The notes: generated by a model from the letters alone, not told the origin. A stretch of 64,000 nucleotides of DNA from CALBPI01 sp039027435 (GCA_039027435.1 JBCCKF010000001.1:62001-126000); one strand, 5' to 3'; counted from the first letter of the stretch, positions 23,887 through 32,823 are shown. A program made the numbers and translations.

Positions 23887-24311
23887 TGACTGGGCCAGAT
23901 TCATGCCGCGGATTTACGTTGCTCGAGGTTTTGGCCGCAGCTGTGGTCGTGAGCCTGACCATGGCCAGCACGTATCAATTGTTCGCACGTACGCTGCATG
24001 AGCATGCGAGTACAAGACACCGGCAAATTGCTATGCAACTAGCCACGAGCGTTGCAGAGTCGTGTCGCACGATCCGCGCAATACAGCCGAACTTGCAGAG
24101 CCGATGCGAAAGCGGTGACACGAACGCGTGCGAATTGCGCACGCTGCTGTCTCAAGCCTTACAACAACACGACCGATGGGCATCCCGGGCGTTGCCCAAC
24201 GGCGCTATTACCGCCGCGAGCGGCGGGGACGGTCGACTGCGAATCACTGTGAGCTGGCAGCCCCCAAACGCGCTGCAATCGAGCGTCTACCGCAAGGAGG
24301 TTTTGCCATGA
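23886..24311 (+). CDS. pilV: Minor pilin PilV family
   Basis: 141 residues. The ATG overlaps the fimT stop (TGATG). RGFTLLEVLAAAVVVS is the prepilin signature with Glu5. The soluble domain has two Cys (CRTIRA and CESGDTNAC regions), as in PilV proteins. It would join the minor-pilin priming complex of type IVa pili. The 3' end contains the excellent ribosome site of pilW. Confidence 0.85.
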   Translation: MTGPDSCRGFTLLEVLAAAVVVSLTMASTYQLFARTLHEHASTRHRQIAMQLATSVAESCRTIRAIQPNLQSRCESGDTNACELRTLLSQALQQHDRWASRALPNGAITAASGGDGRLRITVSWQPPNALQSSVYRKEVLP

Positions 24312-25267
24312 GTTTAGGTCGGCAAGCGGGCATCACTCTGATTGAGATCATGATCGCCTTGGGAATTGGCATTGCGATCACAGGCACCATAGCGCAGGCG
24401 CTGGCACTGACCAGTGATGGCTATCGACGTTCCGAAGCGCTGGCTCTCATGCAGGAGCAGGCCGACGTCGCGCTACGATTTCTCACCGAAGATATTCGTA
24501 TGGCCGGACACTGGGGGCTCGCAGGGTCGGCGCAGAACATAGAAGGCCGCAGTATTCCCGGCGACGCAAATCCGCTAAGGCTGATGCTCCCGCGACGATG
24601 TCACGCCGATTTCATTTTGGATCTCGGCGCACCGGTGCTGGTCTCTGATGCTCCGGACATCTGGGGATGCGGCGCCAATGCTGTTCCACTATCCGACGCG
24701 ATCGCACTACGCAGTCTCGGCCCCAACACGGTCGAACCTGATTCGCCGCGGCTTCAAGTCATCACCGCGCCGGGGCATGGCATGGTCCAAACGCAACATC
24801 GCGACCTACCCTTGGCGCACAGGCCTTCGCAACGACACAACCTGCTCGTACATGGCTATTACGTCGCCGCCCGCTCAACGCTGTTCCCCGACCAACCTGT
24901 TCTCCGACGGATGACGCTGAGTTCCTTGTCTTCACGACCCTATGTACTCGACGAAGAGGTCGCACAAGGCATCGAGACGATGCAAATCGTTGTATTGGTG
25001 GACAGCGACGCGGATGGCGCAGCGGATATGACGTTGGAGACGGGTGATCCACGACTTGAACGTCGTGACGAACACGGTACGACTGAACTCGTGGTGGTCG
25101 GCGTGCGCTTCTGGCTTGTGGTTCGCAGCGAGACGGGGGGATGGTCGCGAGGCCCCGCACGCCCGCTCGCGCTGGGCAGGCACTCGTATCTACCTCCGGA
25201 TGATGGCCGACTCCGGTTTGTCGCCAGCCAGACCGTGTGGGTTCGCAACTCATCGGTGAGACTATGA
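24308..25267 (+). CDS. pilW: Minor pilin PilW family
   Basis: 319 residues from the ATG overlapping the pilV stop, with AAGGAGG seven bases before it. QAGITLIEIMIALGIG is the class III-like signal with Glu5. The body matches PilW: ALMQEQADVALRFLTEDIRMAG at about 45-65, a large insert, and SRPYVLDEEVAQGIETMQIV near 215. PilW bridges the minor-pilin subcomplexes. Confidence 0.9.
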   Translation: MSLGRQAGITLIEIMIALGIGIAITGTIAQALALTSDGYRRSEALALMQEQADVALRFLTEDIRMAGHWGLAGSAQNIEGRSIPGDANPLRLMLPRRCHADFILDLGAPVLVSDAPDIWGCGANAVPLSDAIALRSLGPNTVEPDSPRLQVITAPGHGMVQTQHRDLPLAHRPSQRHNLLVHGYYVAARSTLFPDQPVLRRMTLSSLSSRPYVLDEEVAQGIETMQIVVLVDSDADGAADMTLETGDPRLERRDEHGTTELVVVGVRFWLVVRSETGGWSRGPARPLALGRHSYLPPDDGRLRFVASQTVWVRNSSVRL

Positions 25268-25695
25268 GTCAACGACCGAAAGGCATGGTGATGTTGATGG
25301 CGCTGATCATGCTCACCATGCTCGGGCTGATGAGTGCAAGTGCGCTGCGAGGCACCGGGATTTCAGCACTGGATGTCGGTTGGCAATCCGATGCAATCCT
25401 GGTTGAGGAAATCGTCGAGCGGCACCTTCGGCACGCCGCACGCAATTTCGCCGCAAGTCGCACCCGTATCGACTCGATTGTCATGTACACCCCCAGTGGC
25501 GTTCGAACACAAACGACAATGACTCTGTTCGAATCTCGTCCAGAAACCGAGTCTTGGCCGGCAGGCATTTGCGCAGAGTTTCGCACTGAAGGCGCACGAG
25601 GTTTAGTCACAGACGTTCAAACGATAATGATCTGTTTACCCGGCGATCCAGACCATCGAAGTAAGCTGATTGCCTGGCGGGGTGCAGCGGAATGA
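25264..25695 (+). CDS. pilX: Minor pilin PilX family
   Basis: 143 residues from the ATG overlapping the pilW stop. The leader QRPKG precedes MVMLMALIMLTMLGL; the Glu5 of ordinary pilins is absent, as expected for PilX/GspK-like tip subunits. The size is small for PilX. A Cys pair (AGICAEF and MICLPG) may form a disulfide. Last but one gene in the operon; no pilY1 follows. Confidence 0.85.
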   Translation: MSQRPKGMVMLMALIMLTMLGLMSASALRGTGISALDVGWQSDAILVEEIVERHLRHAARNFAASRTRIDSIVMYTPSGVRTQTTMTLFESRPETESWPAGICAEFRTEGARGLVTDVQTIMICLPGDPDHRSKLIAWRGAAE

Positions 25696-26099
25696 GAAGT
25701 CGCCACGGTTTCACACTGCTGGAGTTGCTGATCGCGATCGCACTGGTGGCGATAATCACTGCGATCGCATTCCCTACCTATTCTCACAGCAGAATCCGCA
25801 CAGAGCGCAATGAAGGTCGCTTGGCGCTGCTTCGCCATGCAACCGCGCAGGTCAATCACTTCATCGTGCACGGACGATACGCAACCGACATGACCGAGCT
25901 CGGTTACTCGTCCGCCGTCGCAACCACGGAAGGCGGGCGGTTCAATCTCGAAATGGAGTCGGTCGACAACAGAGGCTTTGTTATCCGAGCAACACGAGTG
26001 TCGTCAGACGCAGATACCCAATGCCAGTGGTTCTCGGTGGACCAGTCACACCACCGCGCATCCGGCCCCGCCAATCCAGATCGGTGCTGGTTTCGCTAG
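25692..26099 (+). CDS. pilE: Minor pilin PilE family
   Basis: 135 residues from the ATG overlapping the pilX stop. RHGFTLLELLIAIALV gives the prepilin cleavage site and Glu5. The C-terminal domain has one Cys pair (TQCQWF ... DRCWF), typical of PilE/ComF-type minor pilins. It connects the tip complex to the major pilin in the model from Pseudomonas. Confidence 0.88.
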   Translation: MRSRHGFTLLELLIAIALVAIITAIAFPTYSHSRIRTERNEGRLALLRHATAQVNHFIVHGRYATDMTELGYSSAVATTEGGRFNLEMESVDNRGFVIRATRVSSDADTQCQWFSVDQSHHRASGPANPDRCWFR

Positions 26100-26132
26100 C
26101 GAGATCCGCTCGAGAGGGTCATTCCCGCCAGA

Positions 26133-26675
26133 CTAGGCGTCACTCGTCCGACCGCTTCCGAAGAAGCTGTCGACAATCAACAGAAACGCACCGACGCTGA
26201 TCGCAATATCGGCGACGTTGAATGTTGGAAAGTAAGCGTCCTGCCAATGCACTTGAATAAAGTCGACGACATAGCCGTATTGGATACGATCGATCACATT
26301 GCCAACGGCACCGCCAACAATGCACGCCAGCGCAGCGGCCAGCCACTGGTGTCCGTCACGAGGCAACCGGCGCAGCCACACCAGAATGATTGCCGTGACG
26401 ACGATCGAGAGCACAACAAAAAGCCAGCGTTGCCAGCCTCCCTGGTCACCCAAAAAACTAAACGCGGCACCATAGTTGTGTAGTCGGGTAACGTTCAGCA
26501 CAGCATTGATTTCGATGCGTTCGTACAAAACGAACCTATCGACGATCGCCCATTTCGTGATTTGGTCGACGACGATGACGCTCAACGACAACCACAGCCA
26601 TGCCAACTTGCTGCGGCCATGCGTCACTGAATGACCTTCGTCCACATTGGTCTGTGCTTGAGTGGTGTCGCTCAT
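26133..26675 (-). CDS. lspA: Lipoprotein signal peptidase II
   Basis: 180 residues, inner membrane, with four transmembrane helices. The catalytic aspartates are D129 (NVIDRIQYGYVVDFI) and D156 (FNVADIAIS); KWAIV and NYGAAFSFL are family motifs. It removes signal peptides from prolipoproteins. A 20-residue polar N-terminal extension (MSDTTQAQTNVDEG) precedes the first helix. The ATG overlaps the ribF stop, so both are co-translated. Its end converges on pilE. Confidence 0.96.
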   Translation of the reverse strand: MSDTTQAQTNVDEGHSVTHGRSKLAWLWLSLSVIVVDQITKWAIVDRFVLYERIEINAVLNVTRLHNYGAAFSFLGDQGGWQRWLFVVLSIVVTAIILVWLRRLPRDGHQWLAAALACIVGGAVGNVIDRIQYGYVVDFIQVHWQDAYFPTFNVADIAISVGAFLLIVDSFFGSGRTSDA

Positions 26676-27619
26676 CCCGAGAGTGTAACAGCAGCCAACG
26701 CGGCACGAGCATCGGCTGCGTCCTTGTCCATCTGTACAGTCAATGCGTCGAGCGAGTCAAACTTGAGCTCATCCCTGAGTTTCTTCACCAATTCGACGTC
26801 GAGGCGCTTTCCGTAGAGATCACCGGAAAAATCGAATACGAACACCTCAAGCAGCACGCCTTCGCCCGCCACCGTCGGTCGTGTACCGATACTCGCAACA
26901 CCGTCATAGGTTTGCTCGTCGATACCATCAATTCGCACCGCAAAAATACCCTGTACCGGGCTGGTCCGGCGGTGCAGCGCAATATTCGCTGTGGGATAGC
27001 CCAGTGCACGTCCGAGCTGTTGACCTCGAATCACTTTGCCCGACAGTCGGAATGAACGCCCGAGCAATCGGGTGGCTAACTCCAGTTCGCCTTCCGCCAG
27101 CGCCTCACGGATGCGTGTACTGCTCGCGCGTACGCCCAACACTTCAACACTTGGAATCTGCTCGACCGAAAAACCGAATCGATCACCTGCGGCTCGAAGA
27201 TCGGCCACCGAGCCTGCGGCACGATGCCCAAATCGAAAATCATCGCCGATGACGAGGCGTGATATTCCTAGTCCCTCCACCAACAACGATTGGACGAAGC
27301 CATCAACTGAGATTTCCGCCATTCGTTTGTTGAATCGAGCGCAAAAAAATGCCGCCATGCCTTCCTGGCGCATAAGTTCATATCGCTCGCGGAATCGTGT
27401 CAGTCTCGCCGGCGCCTCGCCTTTCGAGAAGAACTCTTTTGGCGTGGGCTCAAAACTCATCGCAACCGGCATCAGGTTTTCGGAGGTCGCCAATTCGACA
27501 ACCCGGGTAAGTAGTGCCTTGTGTCCAAGATGCACGCCGTCAAAAGCGCCAATGGTGAGCACCACTCGACGCCCATTGCGGAAGGCGCGCATGCTGGAAA
27601 TATCACGGCACAGTCTCAT
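26672..27619 (-). CDS. ribF: Bifunctional riboflavin kinase/FAD synthetase
   Basis: 315 residues from the ATG overlapping the murJ stop (ATGA). The N-terminal adenylyltransferase domain has TIGAFDGVHLGHK (22-34) and FEPTPKEFF. The C-terminal flavokinase has LGYPTANI and a VFDFSGDLYG segment. It makes FMN and then FAD from riboflavin. The canonical MRL-R start matches family N-termini. In many Gammaproteobacteria ileS follows; here lspA follows directly. Confidence 0.96.
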   Translation of the reverse strand: MRLCRDISSMRAFRNGRRVVLTIGAFDGVHLGHKALLTRVVELATSENLMPVAMSFEPTPKEFFSKGEAPARLTRFRERYELMRQEGMAAFFCARFNKRMAEISVDGFVQSLLVEGLGISRLVIGDDFRFGHRAAGSVADLRAAGDRFGFSVEQIPSVEVLGVRASSTRIREALAEGELELATRLLGRSFRLSGKVIRGQQLGRALGYPTANIALHRRTSPVQGIFAVRIDGIDEQTYDGVASIGTRPTVAGEGVLLEVFVFDFSGDLYGKRLDVELVKKLRDELKFDSLDALTVQMDKDAADARAALAAVTLSG

Positions 27620-29232
27620 GGGCCAGGCGATTCCGTCAGTGATTGAAGTCGCAGATGATGCGGTCGTAGTCCAACTATTGCCAGCGAAACGAAGTAGGCA
27701 AAGACGCCACCGACAACCAGCAAGCCAAGTCTCAGCAGTCGCTGCGCAAGATCCGCGGCAAGCCACCAGTCCAGAGCGGGTGACCCGACTAGCAAAAGCG
27801 TGGCGAGTACGGCATTGGCCAGGAACAGGCGCATTAGAAATACACCCCAACCCGGGCGCAATCTCACAACGCCCTGCTTGCGCAGGCCGATCCAGAGCAG
27901 ACCGGCGTTGACGACGGCCGAGAGCGTCATCGAGAGAGCGAGTCCAGCATGCGTTGCCGCAACCTCCCACCGGGTCAGCAGCGCCACGAACGCGAGATTT
28001 CCGAGGAAGTTCACAACCATGGCGACCAATGCGGCTTTCACGGGAGTCTTGGTATCTTGGCGCGCGAAGTAACCCGGCGCCAGAATCTTGATGGTGATAA
28101 AGGCAGTCAGGCCACCCGAAAATGCCCACAAACTCGCCCGAGCCATTTGCACATCGAACGCGGTAAACGCACCGCGAAAGAAAAGTGTCGTCACCAGCGG
28201 ACCTGCCAGCAGAGCTAGGCCGATTGTCGCCGGCAGTGCGATAAGAAACACAAGTCGCAATGACCAATCGAGCGTTGCTGAAAAGGCGTCCGTATCGTTC
28301 CGACTAAAGCTGCGCGTCAGACTCGGCAGCACCACGGTTGCCAGCGCAATACCGAAGACACCCAACGGGAACTCCATCAATCGATCCGAATAATAGAGCC
28401 AGGTCGTCCGAGCCTCGCCAAGCATCGTCGCGAAAATGTTGTCGATGATCAGGTTGATCTGGGCAACGGAGGAGCCCAGTATCGCCGGCAGCATCAGCGT
28501 CAGAATTTTCTGCACCTTGGAATCGCGCCAACCCCAACGTGGGCGGCTTAACAGTCCCGCGCGAAGCAGAAACGGCAGCTGAAAGGCCAACTGTGTGACT
28601 CCGCCGACAAAGACGCCAATCGCAAGTGCGAGCGTTGGCCGATCAAACTCGGGCGAGACGAGCATCGCGAAACCGATCAAAACGATATTGAGCAAGACTG
28701 GCGTAACCGCCGGGATCGCATACCGATCGTAAGTATTCAGCAAACCCGCACACACAGACGTTAGCGATATGAAGAAGATGTAGGGGAATGTGAACCTCAG
28801 CATGAGACTTGCCAGCGAGAATGTGTCCTCATCACGAGCAAATCCTGGGGCAACCACCAAGATGATCAGAGGCGCGATCACGATCCCAATGACACTCAAT
28901 ACCAACAGCAGCGTGCCGAGCGTGCCGGCCACTCTGGCGGAGAGCCGCCGGACAGCCTCATCGCCCTCATGCTCGCGAACCTCACCCAGTACGGGGACAA
29001 ATGCCTGAGACAACGCACCTTCCGCGAAAAAGCGTCGCAGCATGTTCGGGATTCGGTTTGCGATGATGAAGGCATCCATCATCCAGTCGGCGCCGAACAA
29101 TCGCGTGAACAGGATATCCCTGGCAAGGCCCAGGAAACGCGACAGGAACGTCATAATGCCCACAACGCGGGTGCGTTTCAGGAGACTGCGATCGGACTCG
29201 CGCGGGCTGGTTCGGGGCGTTGCGGGACTCAT
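27616..29232 (-). CDS. murJ: Lipid II flippase MurJ
   Basis: 538 residues, MATE/MVF fold with about 14 transmembrane helices. Family motifs include GFLSRFLGLARD-type TFLSRFLGLARDI (28-40), MLRRFFAEGALSQAFVPV and the hydrophobic cavity region. It flips lipid II to the periplasm for peptidoglycan synthesis. It is divergent from rpsT, the conserved gammaproteobacterial arrangement, and heads the murJ-ribF-lspA operon. Confidence 0.96.
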   Translation of the reverse strand: MSPATPRTSPRESDRSLLKRTRVVGIMTFLSRFLGLARDILFTRLFGADWMMDAFIIANRIPNMLRRFFAEGALSQAFVPVLGEVREHEGDEAVRRLSARVAGTLGTLLLVLSVIGIVIAPLIILVVAPGFARDEDTFSLASLMLRFTFPYIFFISLTSVCAGLLNTYDRYAIPAVTPVLLNIVLIGFAMLVSPEFDRPTLALAIGVFVGGVTQLAFQLPFLLRAGLLSRPRWGWRDSKVQKILTLMLPAILGSSVAQINLIIDNIFATMLGEARTTWLYYSDRLMEFPLGVFGIALATVVLPSLTRSFSRNDTDAFSATLDWSLRLVFLIALPATIGLALLAGPLVTTLFFRGAFTAFDVQMARASLWAFSGGLTAFITIKILAPGYFARQDTKTPVKAALVAMVVNFLGNLAFVALLTRWEVAATHAGLALSMTLSAVVNAGLLWIGLRKQGVVRLRPGWGVFLMRLFLANAVLATLLLVGSPALDWWLAADLAQRLLRLGLLVVGGVFAYFVSLAIVGLRPHHLRLQSLTESPGP

Positions 29233-29275
29233 GGCGCTCGAAGTGTACCGGAGGCAGAAATCGCCTGCGGGTTTA

Positions 29276-29304
29276 TTGACTTACCGGCGCCCACCCCCGA
29301 TAAT
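29276..29304 (+). promoter_or_regulatory. rpsT promoter
   Basis: TTGACT at 29276-29281, exactly 17 bases, GATAAT at 29299-29304. A G/C-rich discriminator (CGCGGGC) follows, as expected for a growth-rate-controlled ribosomal promoter. Transcription would begin near 29311. Confidence 0.8.
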
Positions 29305-29369
29305 CGCGGGCTGTTTTTCGCACGCCCAGCTCTGGCGCGTGCCTGACACGTTCTTTCGGAGTAACAAAC

Positions 29370-29636
29370 GTGGCGAATATTAAATCTGCGGGCAAGCGTG
29401 CCCGTACAGCAGAGAAACGACGCCTGGCGAACATGGCCCAGCGTTCACGGATGCGTACCTTCATCAAGAAGGTCATCGCCGATGTGGAAAGTGGTGATCG
29501 CGATGCCGCTTTGGCGAGCTACAAAGACGCTGTGCCGGTGATCGACAACATGGCCGGTAAGGGCATTGTTCACAAGAACAAGGCCGCACGTCATAAGAGC
29601 CGTCTGAACAAGATGGTCAAGGCGATGGGCGCCTAA
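29370..29636 (+). CDS. rpsT: Ribosomal protein S20
   Basis: 88 residues, start GTG with GGAG eight bases upstream. ANIKSAGKRARTAEKRR and the AARHKSRLNKMV tail are standard S20 features. It is a primary 16S-binding protein. The GTG start is compatible with weak, autoregulated initiation. It converges on obgE with only ten bases between. Confidence 0.97.
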   Translation: MANIKSAGKRARTAEKRRLANMAQRSRMRTFIKKVIADVESGDRDAALASYKDAVPVIDNMAGKGIVHKNKAARHKSRLNKMVKAMGA

Positions 29637-29646
29637 GCGAGCGCAT

Positions 29647-30714
29647 CTACTCGCCCTGTGCGCCGTCATTCTGGACGGCGCTATCCTCCTCAGCAAATTC
29701 GCTAGCGTGCTGTTCCAGCCACGCCATAATTTCTGCGCCGAGTGCGTCGGTGCCTGACCCTGTTGCTGCACTGACGGTGTAGACGGGTCCATCCCAACCC
29801 AGCGCATCAACGAGAGCCGCTGTTCGACTCTGAACCTCTTCCTTCGGCATAAGGTCGGCTTTATTGATTACGAGCCAACGCGGTCTTGCTGCGAGCGCTT
29901 CGTCGAACTTGGCGAGCTCGGCAGCAATGTCCCGGACCGCTTGCGCGGGTGGGACCGATCCTTCGGGTGGTGCGATATCAACGAGGTGCAGCAGTAGTCG
30001 CGTACGCTGCACATGACGAAGGAATCGGATGCCAAGACCTGCGCCGTCTGCAGCTCCAGGGATCAACCCGGGAATATCGGCCATCACAAAGCTCTGCGCA
30101 TTGCCCACGGACACCACACCGAGATTCGGGTGAAGTGTCGTGAAGGGATAGTCAGCGATGCGAGGCCGAGCCGCACTCATCGCTGTGATCAGCGTCGATT
30201 TGCCCGCATTGGGCATACCGAGCAGACCAACATCAGCGATGAGCCGCATTTCGAGGTGCAGATGGCGCGCCTCACCCGGCGTGCCGTTGGTGGTCTTGCG
30301 CGGGGCGCGGTTCACACTGCTCTTGAAGCGAGCGTTACCGAGACCACCACGCCCACCGGCAGCGACGCGTAGGGTTGCATGATCCTCGGTCAAGTCACCG
30401 ATGGTCTCGCGCGTATCGATGTCGACCACGACCGTGCCAACAGGAACCGCGATCACCAAGTGCTCACCCGATGCACCCGTGCGGTTTCTCCCGGCGCCAG
30501 GTTCACCATTTGGGGCTTTGAATCGACGCTGCACCCGAAAATCGACCAACGTATTGATGCTGGCGTCGGCCTGCAGAATCACGTCAGCGCCATGACCGCC
30601 ATCGCCGCCATCCGGCCCACCACGGGGAATGTACTTTTCGCGACGAAAGCTCAGCGCGCCGTTGCCGCCACTGCCCGCCTGCACCCGCATTGTCGCTTCA
30701 TCAACAAATTTCAC
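29647..30714 (-). CDS. obgE: Obg/CgtA GTPase
   Basis: 355 residues from the GTG at 30714 (MKFVDEATMRV), the usual N-terminus; longer starts fall in the preceding terminator. The glycine-rich Obg fold (1-158) has GGPDGGDGGHGADV. The GTPase domain has G1 GMPNAGKS (166-173), DIPGLI and NKAD. It acts in 50S ribosome maturation and stress control. It follows rplU-rpmA in the conserved order but behind an intrinsic terminator. A short acidic tail ends the protein. Confidence 0.97.
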   Translation of the reverse strand: MKFVDEATMRVQAGSGGNGALSFRREKYIPRGGPDGGDGGHGADVILQADASINTLVDFRVQRRFKAPNGEPGAGRNRTGASGEHLVIAVPVGTVVVDIDTRETIGDLTEDHATLRVAAGGRGGLGNARFKSSVNRAPRKTTNGTPGEARHLHLEMRLIADVGLLGMPNAGKSTLITAMSAARPRIADYPFTTLHPNLGVVSVGNAQSFVMADIPGLIPGAADGAGLGIRFLRHVQRTRLLLHLVDIAPPEGSVPPAQAVRDIAAELAKFDEALAARPRWLVINKADLMPKEEVQSRTAALVDALGWDGPVYTVSAATGSGTDALGAEIMAWLEQHASEFAEEDSAVQNDGAQGE

Positions 30715-30742
30715 GCTTTCAAGATTCCTGAACCGTACGCAC

Positions 30743-30772
30743 AAAAAACCCCGCTCAGCGGCGGGGTTTTCA
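30743..30772 (-). terminator. Terminator after rpmA
   Basis: Read leftward: AAAACCCCGC, loop, GCGGGG, then six T. A perfect GC-rich stem lies just after rpmA and 29 bases before the obgE start. It should separate the ribosomal mRNA from obgE, allowing only partial read-through. Confidence 0.88.
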
Positions 30773-30795
30773 GCTCGTAAGCGCCGCTCGCTGGG

Positions 30796-31056
30796 TTAGC
30801 CGGCGGCAACAACACTCACGTACTTGCGATTCTTGGGCCCACGCGTGCCGAAGGTAACCGCACCGTCTACTTTGGCGAACAAGGTGTAATCGCGGCCCAT
30901 TCCAACCCCTGGTCCAGGATGGAAATGCGACCCGCGCTGGCGCACCAGAATGTTGCCTGCGATGACTTGCTCGCCACCGTAGCGCTTCACGCCAAGTCGT
31001 TTGGACTCCGAATCGCGACCGTTCTTAGTACTGCCGCCTGCTTTCTTATGTGCCAT
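30796..31056 (-). CDS. rpmA: Ribosomal protein L27
   Basis: 86 residues. AHKKAGGSTKNGRDSESKRL is the canonical start, whose N-terminus reaches the peptidyl-transferase centre. GVKRYGGEQVIAGNILVRQRG follows. Fourteen bases after rplU in the same operon. Confidence 0.98.
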   Translation of the reverse strand: MAHKKAGGSTKNGRDSESKRLGVKRYGGEQVIAGNILVRQRGSHFHPGPGVGMGRDYTLFAKVDGAVTFGTRGPKNRKYVSVVAAG

Positions 31057-31070
31057 GCCGCTTTAACCTC

Positions 31071-31424
31071 TTACTCTTCTTCGTCAGCCGCTGCCGCTTT
31101 CTTGGCGCGCGGTGCTCCGGTGATACCGGTCACTTCGATTTCCGTATACCACTGGCGATGGCCCTTGGTACGCATATAGTTCTGACGGCGCTTGAACTTG
31201 AGCACCGTCACTTTCTTGCCTTTCGCAACGTCCAGCACTTTGGCTTTGACTTTGCTTCCCTTAACGGTGGGCTCGCCTACTTTCACGTTCGCGCCGTCGC
31301 CGACAAGCAGCACCTCATCGAACTCGACCGTAGCGCCCGCCTCTACTGGCAGCTTCTCCACCTTAAGACGATCACCCTTGGTCGCACGATATTGCTTGCC
31401 ACCGCTCTTAAAAACCGCGTACAT
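31071..31424 (-). CDS. rplU: Ribosomal protein L21
   Basis: 117 residues from the ATG at 31424 (MYAVFKSGGKQYRATKGD). The body matches L21 (KFKRRQNYMRTKGHRQWYT). The C-terminus is extended by about 14 residues rich in Ala and acidic residues (PRAKKAAAADEEE), longer than the usual 103. First gene of the rplU-rpmA operon. Confidence 0.97.
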   Translation of the reverse strand: MYAVFKSGGKQYRATKGDRLKVEKLPVEAGATVEFDEVLLVGDGANVKVGEPTVKGSKVKAKVLDVAKGKKVTVLKFKRRQNYMRTKGHRQWYTEIEVTGITGAPRAKKAAAADEEE

Positions 31425-31574
31425 ATTCACTGCTCCACGACGCTCCTCGCGCGGCTCATGGGCCCACGGCGGACAAGCGTCGATACTCAAAATTAACTAA
31501 AGCCCCAGTAAAAACAGGGACTTGCACGGGCATTCCGGAAACCGGGAAACAGCGACCCGCACAAAAGACGTGCA

Positions 31575-31603
31575 ATGGTACGAACCCGCGGCGTCTAGGT
31601 CAA
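31575..31603 (-). promoter_or_regulatory. rplU promoter
   Basis: TTGACC at 31603-31598, 17 bases, TACCAT at 31580-31575. Transcription would start about 145 bases before rplU, leaving a long leader (31425-31570) that could carry ribosomal autoregulation. I see only a weak hairpin in it. Confidence 0.6.
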
Positions 31604-31682
31604 TGTCGAGGTGCCCGCTCTTCAGGGAATGAAGGGTTGTCGAGCGTGGCTAAGCCACCCGATTTCAGGCACAATTCCGGCC

Positions 31683-32690
31683 ATGTATGCAGCGACCACC
31701 GCATCGCCGGTCGTAACGCTCGAGGATATTCGGGCACTTTGTGCCGGTGACCTCGACGCCCTCGACACCCTGATCAATTCAGCACTCAGCACCGACGTAC
31801 CGTTGGTTGCTGAGGTAGCGAATTATATCGTGAGTGCGGGCGGCAAGAGACTGAGACCGCTGATCGTAATGCTGGCGGCTCGAGCTATTGCGGGTCCCGA
31901 CCTCGGTGGTACGCGACACATCGCGGCGGCGGCCATCATCGAGTTCATCCATACCGCGACTCTGCTGCATGATGATGTCGTCGACGGCTCCGAAAAGCGT
32001 CGCGGCAGGGCAACGGCGAACGCAGTGTTCGGCAACCAGGCAAGCGTGCTCGTTGGCGATTTTCTGTACTCGCGTGCTTTTCAGATGATGGTCGATATCG
32101 ACGATATGGGCGTCATGCGGGTGCTCGCGGACGCAACGAACACGATTGCAGCCGGAGAGGTGCTGCAGCTCATGAACGTTGGTGACCCCGATACCACCGA
32201 AGAGGCTTACCGACAGGTGATCTACCGCAAGACGGCGCGCCTGTTCGAAGCGGGCGGTGACATCGCGGCGATCATAACCGGTGCCTCGGACGAAGTGCGT
32301 CAAGGGCTGGCCACCTATGGACGGGAGTTGGGCGTTGCCTTCCAACTTGTGGATGACGCACTCGACTACAGTGCCAGCGAGCAGGAACTGGGCAAGAATT
32401 TGGGGGATGATCTGGCTGAAGGTAAGCCGACCCTGCCTATCATTCACGCCATTCGCGAGAGCGTCGGCGCAGAAAGAACCCTGCTCGTGGAAGCCGTTCG
32501 AGAAGGCAGTATCGAACGTCTGGCGGATATCTGCTCTGCAATTGAATCCACTGGCGCGCTTGAGTACACTCGCGTCCGCGCTCAGGAGGCTGCGGATGCG
32601 GCCATCCAGGCGCTAGGTGTGTTGCCGGCTTCTGATTACCGGGATGCACTTGAGGCCATCGCGGAATTCTCGGTGGCCCGTCGATTCTAG
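31683..32690 (+). CDS. ispB: Octaprenyl/polyprenyl diphosphate synthase
   Basis: 335 residues from the ATG at 31683; upstream in-frame starts are less like the family. First Asp-rich motif DDVVD at 97-101 and second VDDALD near 225 bind Mg-diphosphate; GGKRLRPLIV (53-62) is typical. It makes the isoprenoid side chain of ubiquinone. It is divergent from rplU, the standard enterobacterial and pseudomonad order. Confidence 0.95.
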   Translation: MYAATTASPVVTLEDIRALCAGDLDALDTLINSALSTDVPLVAEVANYIVSAGGKRLRPLIVMLAARAIAGPDLGGTRHIAAAAIIEFIHTATLLHDDVVDGSEKRRGRATANAVFGNQASVLVGDFLYSRAFQMMVDIDDMGVMRVLADATNTIAAGEVLQLMNVGDPDTTEEAYRQVIYRKTARLFEAGGDIAAIITGASDEVRQGLATYGRELGVAFQLVDDALDYSASEQELGKNLGDDLAEGKPTLPIIHAIRESVGAERTLLVEAVREGSIERLADICSAIESTGALEYTRVRAQEAADAAIQALGVLPASDYRDALEAIAEFSVARRF

Positions 32691-32746
32691 ATCTGCGGCT
32701 GAGTTCCCGGCCAGCTATCGCAATCAGCATCGAGTGAATGATTTGT

Positions 32747-32823
32747 CGGGGTGTAGCTCAGCCTGGTAGAGCACTGTCTTCGGGAGGCAGGGGCCGGAGG
32801 TTCAAATCCTCTCACCCCGACCA
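32747..32823 (+). tRNA. tRNA-Pro (anticodon CGG)
   Basis: Full cloverleaf: CGGGGTG/CACCCCG acceptor, anticodon stem CTGTC/GGCAG with loop TTCGGGA (CGG, reads CCG), T arm GGAGG/CCTCT, discriminator A, encoded CCA. Its last 22 bases overlap, on the opposite strand, the end of the histidine kinase gene. Confidence 0.97.

Noticed and set aside
24762..25253. Long antisense frame across pilW
   Set aside because: High-GC antisense shadow without domain features; pilW is unambiguous.
29659..29681. Hairpin at the end of obgE as rpsT terminator
   Set aside because: Good stem but no T-run after it, and it lies inside the obgE coding sequence.
31779..32447. 222-codon antisense frame in ispB
   Set aside because: Shadow of a well-conserved gene.
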